DNA from: Saussurea involucrata
Taxonomy: Eukaryota; Streptophyta; Magnoliopsida; Asterales; Asteraceae
Direction: 5' to 3'
DNA: 64,000 nucleotides
Assembly (NCBI GenBank): GCA_033807775.1
Contig: CM066317.1
Coordinates: 13,775,370-13,839,369 of the forward strand
The notes under the pieces were generated by a model. That model saw only the letters and a list, made by a program, of their open reading frames with translations, was not told the origin of the DNA and did not search any database. A program made the translations under genes and the position numbers. Shown piece by piece: positions 60,435-64,000 of this stretch. Each line of letters begins with the position of its first letter. Position 1 is the stretch's first letter.

Positions 60435-62356
60435 CCCCGTATATACTTTTTATTACACGAACCCAAATCGAATCCTTTTCAACAAAGAATCGCCACCACC
60501 ATTTACCCAATAGCCCTTTATTGAAAGACCCGAGACCCCTGATGTTTAGACCCCCTTTCTCAAAAAAAATTATAGTGTTTGCCCATTTTACCCATGACAC
60601 ACCTTTTTTCTCATTACCACCGCCCCCACCCCAAAAAAATCTCGCTCTCAATCTCTCGCACTCTTTCACCACTCCACTCGGGGCCTGAAACAACGAGAAA
60701 TAATACAACGGCAAGCTTCCCAATACCAATTTGACCAAAGTAAGTCTACCTCCAAACGACACGAGTCTCGATTTCCATGATGCGAGTCTTCTACTTAGTT
60801 TTTCTAATGTCGGCCTCCAATGTTCCATCCTCTTCATTGACACCCCCACCGGGAGCCCTAGATAGATGAAAGGTAGTCTTCCAAATCCACATCCAACATT
60901 TCTTGCCCAACTAGCTACCTCCTCTTCCGAAACACCCATACCGAAAATTTTACTTTTCCCCACGTTTACCTTCAATCCGGATACTTTTTGGAAGCACAAT
61001 AAAATCTTTAGAAGATTTCTTAGGTTCAATGTACTCCATTTTCCGAAAAAAAATCACGTCATCCGCGTATTGTAAGTGCGATACCGAGATTTCGCCTTTC
61101 CCCACTTTAATACCTTCAAATAAGCCTTTTTTTCTCTGCTTCAATCGTCAAAATGTGTAAACTCTCGACCACTAAGAGAAAAAGAAAGGGAGCTAAGGGG
61201 TCCCCTTGTCTTAGTCCTCTCTTCATTGGAAACTCTTTTGTAGGGGTCCCATTTACTAGGACGGACATCGTCGCCGATTTGAGACAAGTTGCTATCCACG
61301 AAATCCACTTGTGACCAAAACCCATTTTTCTCATGCAATCAAACAAGAACGACCATTCGATACTATCGTAAGCCTTTTCGAAATCCACTTTGAAGATTAA
61401 TCCATTCCTTTTCTTCTTTCTTATGTAATCAACGACTTCATTTGCAACCAAGACTCCATCCAAAATATATCGACCTTTGATGAATGCACTTTGTGAGCTA
61501 CTAATTAATTTCCCCATCACCTTTTTTAGTCTTTCCGCCAAAATTTTCGCAATTGTTTTGTAAAAGATTCCAATAAGGCTAATAGGTCTAAACTCCCCAA
61601 GATTCGTAGGAGAGTCGACTTTCGGGATTAAAGTAAGAAAGGAGGCGTTGCAACCCCTACTTAATTCCCCTCTTTCCCAAAAATACCCAACCGCCCGGAT
61701 TAAGTCTCCTTTGATTACCTCCCAAAATTTCTTAAGGAAACCAAAGGTAAAACCATCCGGACCCGGGGACTTGTTGCTACCACAACTCTTCACCGCGGAC
61801 CATATTTCATCTTCTTCAAATGGCCTTTCCAACTCTACCGCCTCATCCAAGTGAATTTTAGGGAAATTTTCAGCACATAAAGTTGGGCCATCAATTATAT
61901 GGGAGGAGAATTTACCTTTAAAATATTTGAAAGTGTGGTCTTTTATCTTGTCCGGATCTTCCGTCCATCCCGAGGCGGTGTGCATACCTCTTACCGAATT
62001 TTTCCTTTCCCGATGCTTGCTTACCGCGTGAAATAATTTTGAATTTTCATCTCCTTTCACTATCCAATTCGCCTTCTCCTTTTGTTTGTCCATATCTATT
62101 TTCTTCTTTTCAAGCTCCAACCACTTGCTTCTTGCCGTCACCCACCTTTCTCTATCCGATTCATTCCATCCGTTTTTTCCGCTTCCATTTCTCTTTTGTT
62201 CACCTCCTCTTTTGCAACTTCAAACTCCGACTCGATATCCCCGAATTTCATCTTTGCCCATTCCTTGATGTCTATTTTAACATTTTTTAATTTGTCGCGA
62301 AATCTTTCATCCGGTTTCTTTGAAAAAACCTCTTTATTCCACGCATGCCGGACCAC
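60415..62356 (-). pseudogene. LINE reverse transcriptase, several frameshifts
   Basis: The main open part is 62141-61116: NKSPGPDGFTFGFLKKFW, FRPISLIGIFYKTIAKIL, SAFIKGRYILDGVLVANE, KVDFEKAYDSIEWSF and GLRQGDPLAPFLFLLVVESL, the palm and finger motifs of L1 RT. The catalytic QYADDVIFF is in another frame (61144-60950). The thumb region FIYLGLPVGVSMKRMEHW and LVSFGGRLTLVKLVL continue at 61029-60415. Short frames at 62356-62138 supply the linker after the endonuclease. No continuous protein is possible. Confidence 0.88.
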
Positions 62357-62526
62357 TTCTTCTAATCCTTCCTCACTTAGCCACGCATCGAAAAATTTGA
62401 AAGGCCTTGGTCCGAAATCTTTTTATCTTCGAATAGCATGATCGGGGTATGGTCCGACCACTTTCTTTCCAACGATTTTACCCCCAAATTCTTCCATTTG
62501 GTTCCAAATTCACTCGTCATCAAGAA

Positions 62527-63120
62527 TCAATCAAGTTTGCTTAATTTTAGGCCATCGTCGCTAATTCTTGTGAACCTTCTTCCTATCATTGGTACCTCCA
62601 CGAGACTACTTCTATTAATGAAATCGTTAAATTCTTCCACCCCTTTCACATTCGTGACCGAATTGATTCTCTCGGCATCCCCTCTTACCTCGTTAAAGTC
62701 TCCAAAAATACACCAACACGCTTCCTCTTTTACCATGAGATTCTCTAGCCTCTTCCAAACTTCCACTCTCTCTTTTAGGTCGCACGGTCCATATACGTTT
62801 ACCAACCCAATTTGACCCTCTTCCCCCGCCCATTTCCCCATCACCGCTATAAATGAAGTATCCATTGTTACCCTTTCGCTTACGGATTCTTTCTTGTCCC
62901 ACATTGTTACAAGACCCCCGGATTTACCTCTTGCTTCGCTTTGTGCAAACCCCACATCATCTCCTCCCTATATCCCATTAATTTGGTTTCTTTCCCATCT
63001 CTTTATTTTTGACTCCTGGATGCCTACCACCGTTGGCTTCTCTTTGGCAATCATTTCACGGACCCATTTTCTCTTCTCCCACGACCCTATTCCATAAATG
63101 TTCAAAGAAATTATTTTCAT
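62527..63120 (-). pseudogene. LINE APE-type endonuclease with one stop
   Basis: Starts MKIISLNIYGIGSWEKRKW at 63120, with the TVVGIQESK metal-binding Glu motif. An in-frame TAG falls near 62978, after which the same frame continues with SGGLVTMWD, GLVNVYGPCD and the catalytic IFGDFNEVR, then VEEFNDFI and GRRFTRISD. Endonuclease nicks target DNA for target-primed reverse transcription in this family. Confidence 0.85.
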
Positions 63121-63311
63121 TGGTTACACTTATTAATTCGATCCATACCTTCCTTCTCTCCTTCCGCTCCATGCCTGTTCCAGTCAATCCCCAACATGCT
63201 CCCAAATTCTTTTAACCCACATGTGGATTCTTTGCTTCCCAACTCGTTAGACAATGATGTATGTCTTGCTGAACTTGTCGAGCCTTTCTTTCCTCCTTTG
63301 CTGGCAAATTT
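63121..63311 (-). pseudogene. LINE ORF1 C-terminal remnant
   Basis: The minus-strand frame directly upstream of the endonuclease start reads through SKGGKKGSTSSARHTSL and GSMLGIDWNRHG to a stop at about 63121. The order and Ser/Lys/Gly composition fit the tail of plant L1 ORF1. It is cut at 63311 by the LTR insertion. Confidence 0.5.
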
Positions 63312-64000
63312 TGTAACACCCTAAAAATCAGGGCTAATTTAAACTTTAATTTTAACCAGTTATGACAAAATTATATCCAAACTTTTATATATAAGAGGAG
63401 GATTAACTATGAGGTTTCATAATTACAACATGGAAATTCTTCCAATAACTTATTAATCTAACCATGTTCACTACAATTAGATTAACTAAGTTATCTAAGC
63501 AAAACCATCAAAAGCCTTCATGCCTTAGCTAACTCCTCCACTTATCTCTTAAGTTGGATGCATCAAAAGCTCTCGGCCCACATCCCATTTACTTCCCTGA
63601 GCCTGTACCTGGTAAGAAAATTTATTTTGAAAGATTAGGCTTACGCCTAGTGAGAACATTCAATTTCAAATCAAAGACATAAAAAAACAAACATGTTCTC
63701 CACCATTCTTACCATACCTACGCTCATCTCAACAACAGGATCATACCCGATCCTATGAATATGACTCACATTCAGTAGGTCATATTATTAAGACCAGAGC
63801 CCACTACAAATCTTTACAGGGTTCTAGATTTGTACTCTTATCCAAGAAATTACAAGTTACTTTATGCCTACTTCTTGGACCGGAAATAGAGATTACAAGA
63901 TACTTTATGCCTATCTCTCTTTCCCATGTGAAAGGGAATTACAAGTTACTTTATGCATATTCCTCATTTCACCTCACACTATGAAATAGAAATTACAAGT
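63312..64000. mobile_element. Left part of an LTR-like element running off the window
   Basis: Begins TGTAACACCCTAAAAATCAG, a TGTAACA-type start like the solo LTR at 5345. The layout is similar to that LTR (GCTCTCGGCCC, CCTAGTGAGAACATTC). From about 63846 it has tandem units containing AATTACAAGTTACTTTATGC. The right end and duplication are outside the window. Confidence 0.55.
63846..64000. repeat. Tandem repeat, unit about 45-53 bp, inside the right LTR-like element
   Basis: GAAATTACAAGTTACTTTATGC, AGATTACAAGATACTTTATGCC, GAATTACAAGTTACTTTATGC and GAAATTACAAGT start successive units at about 63847, 63891, 63938 and 63990. Intervening sequences are less conserved. Confidence 0.75.

Larger units (their letters stand above)
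59455..63311 (-). mobile_element. L1-type LINE, defective and interrupted
   Basis: Minus-strand order: remnant of ORF1 C-terminus (63311-63121), endonuclease (63120-62527), reverse transcriptase (about 62356-60415) and a C-terminal zinc-binding region (59919-59455). Several frame changes and a stop break ORF2. The 5' end is cut off by an LTR that begins at 63312. A poly(A) end was not located with confidence below 59455. Confidence 0.88.

Noticed and set aside
59935..60688. Plus-strand frames over the LINE
   Set aside because: Antisense shadows of the LINE ORF2 domains, which are clear on the minus strand.
1..64000. CRISPR array, bacterial operon or phage
   Set aside because: Spliced genes, plant transposon classes and the absence of evenly spaced identical repeats with unique spacers exclude these. 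The U3 hairpin arrays have similar stems but are not CRISPR-like.

Overview
The window is nuclear DNA from a flowering plant, very likely a eudicot. The evidence is spliceosomal introns, land-plant gene structures (SDF2, cytosolic ribosomal protein eS12, a CAF1 deadenylase, and an XS/XH-domain FDM gene of RNA-directed DNA methylation) and a dense load of plant transposons. I could not narrow the species from sequence alone. There are only four recognisable host genes in 64 kb. Most of the rest is mobile DNA in several nested layers.

Layout. 1-4933 (+): all but the first exon(s) of SDF2, its introns filled with MITEs, SINEs and a hAT element. 5345-7034: a solo LTR with a 5-bp target duplication. 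8622-10934 (-): complete four-exon RPS12 (eS12), with a 5'UTR exon near 11930-11990. 12127-16860: MITEs, a microsatellite-borne hairpin element, a SINE and a foldback element. 16929-20386 (-): a PIF/Harbinger transposon with an open three-exon transposase and a Myb/SANT-like gene broken by one stop; its far end is lost. 20387-35910 (+): a SIRE-like Ty1/copia element in partial tandem form (truncated internal region, LTR, full internal region, LTR), with gag, pol and a large third ORF. 36445-36577 (-): one orphan exon resembling the C-terminus of a MINDY deubiquitinase, near the end of another TIR element. 38290-39315: two hAT elements, the second inserted in the target duplication of the first. 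39655-40464 (+): intronless-CDS CAF1. 43069-46359: a MULE with 9-bp duplication carrying a second MULE of the same family and other insertions. 49154-55077 (-): seven-exon FDM gene with introns full of MITEs and SINEs. 57912-59077: a TIR element containing a CpG-rich foldback. 59455-63311 (-): a dead L1-type LINE, interrupted by an LTR that runs off the window.

The host genes show no operon-like relationship. SDF2 is an ER MIR-domain protein, eS12 is a ribosomal protein, CAF1 degrades poly(A) tails, and FDM acts in siRNA-directed DNA methylation. The transposons form related sets: the Harbinger element shares a subterminal CCGGGTAAG-type repeat with at least five short MITEs; four MULE MITEs share one TIR and perfect or near-perfect 9-bp duplications; four SINE copies belong to one family. 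The most unusual structure is in the copia element. The word CACCGAA and its complement TTCGGTG form arrays of short hairpins before ORF3 and in U3 of both LTRs, and the same word builds the Pro/Ser/Lys repeats of ORF3.

All coordinates were read by eye from the sequence. Exon borders follow GT/AG and protein conservation. Transposon borders are exact where a target duplication is given and approximate otherwise.
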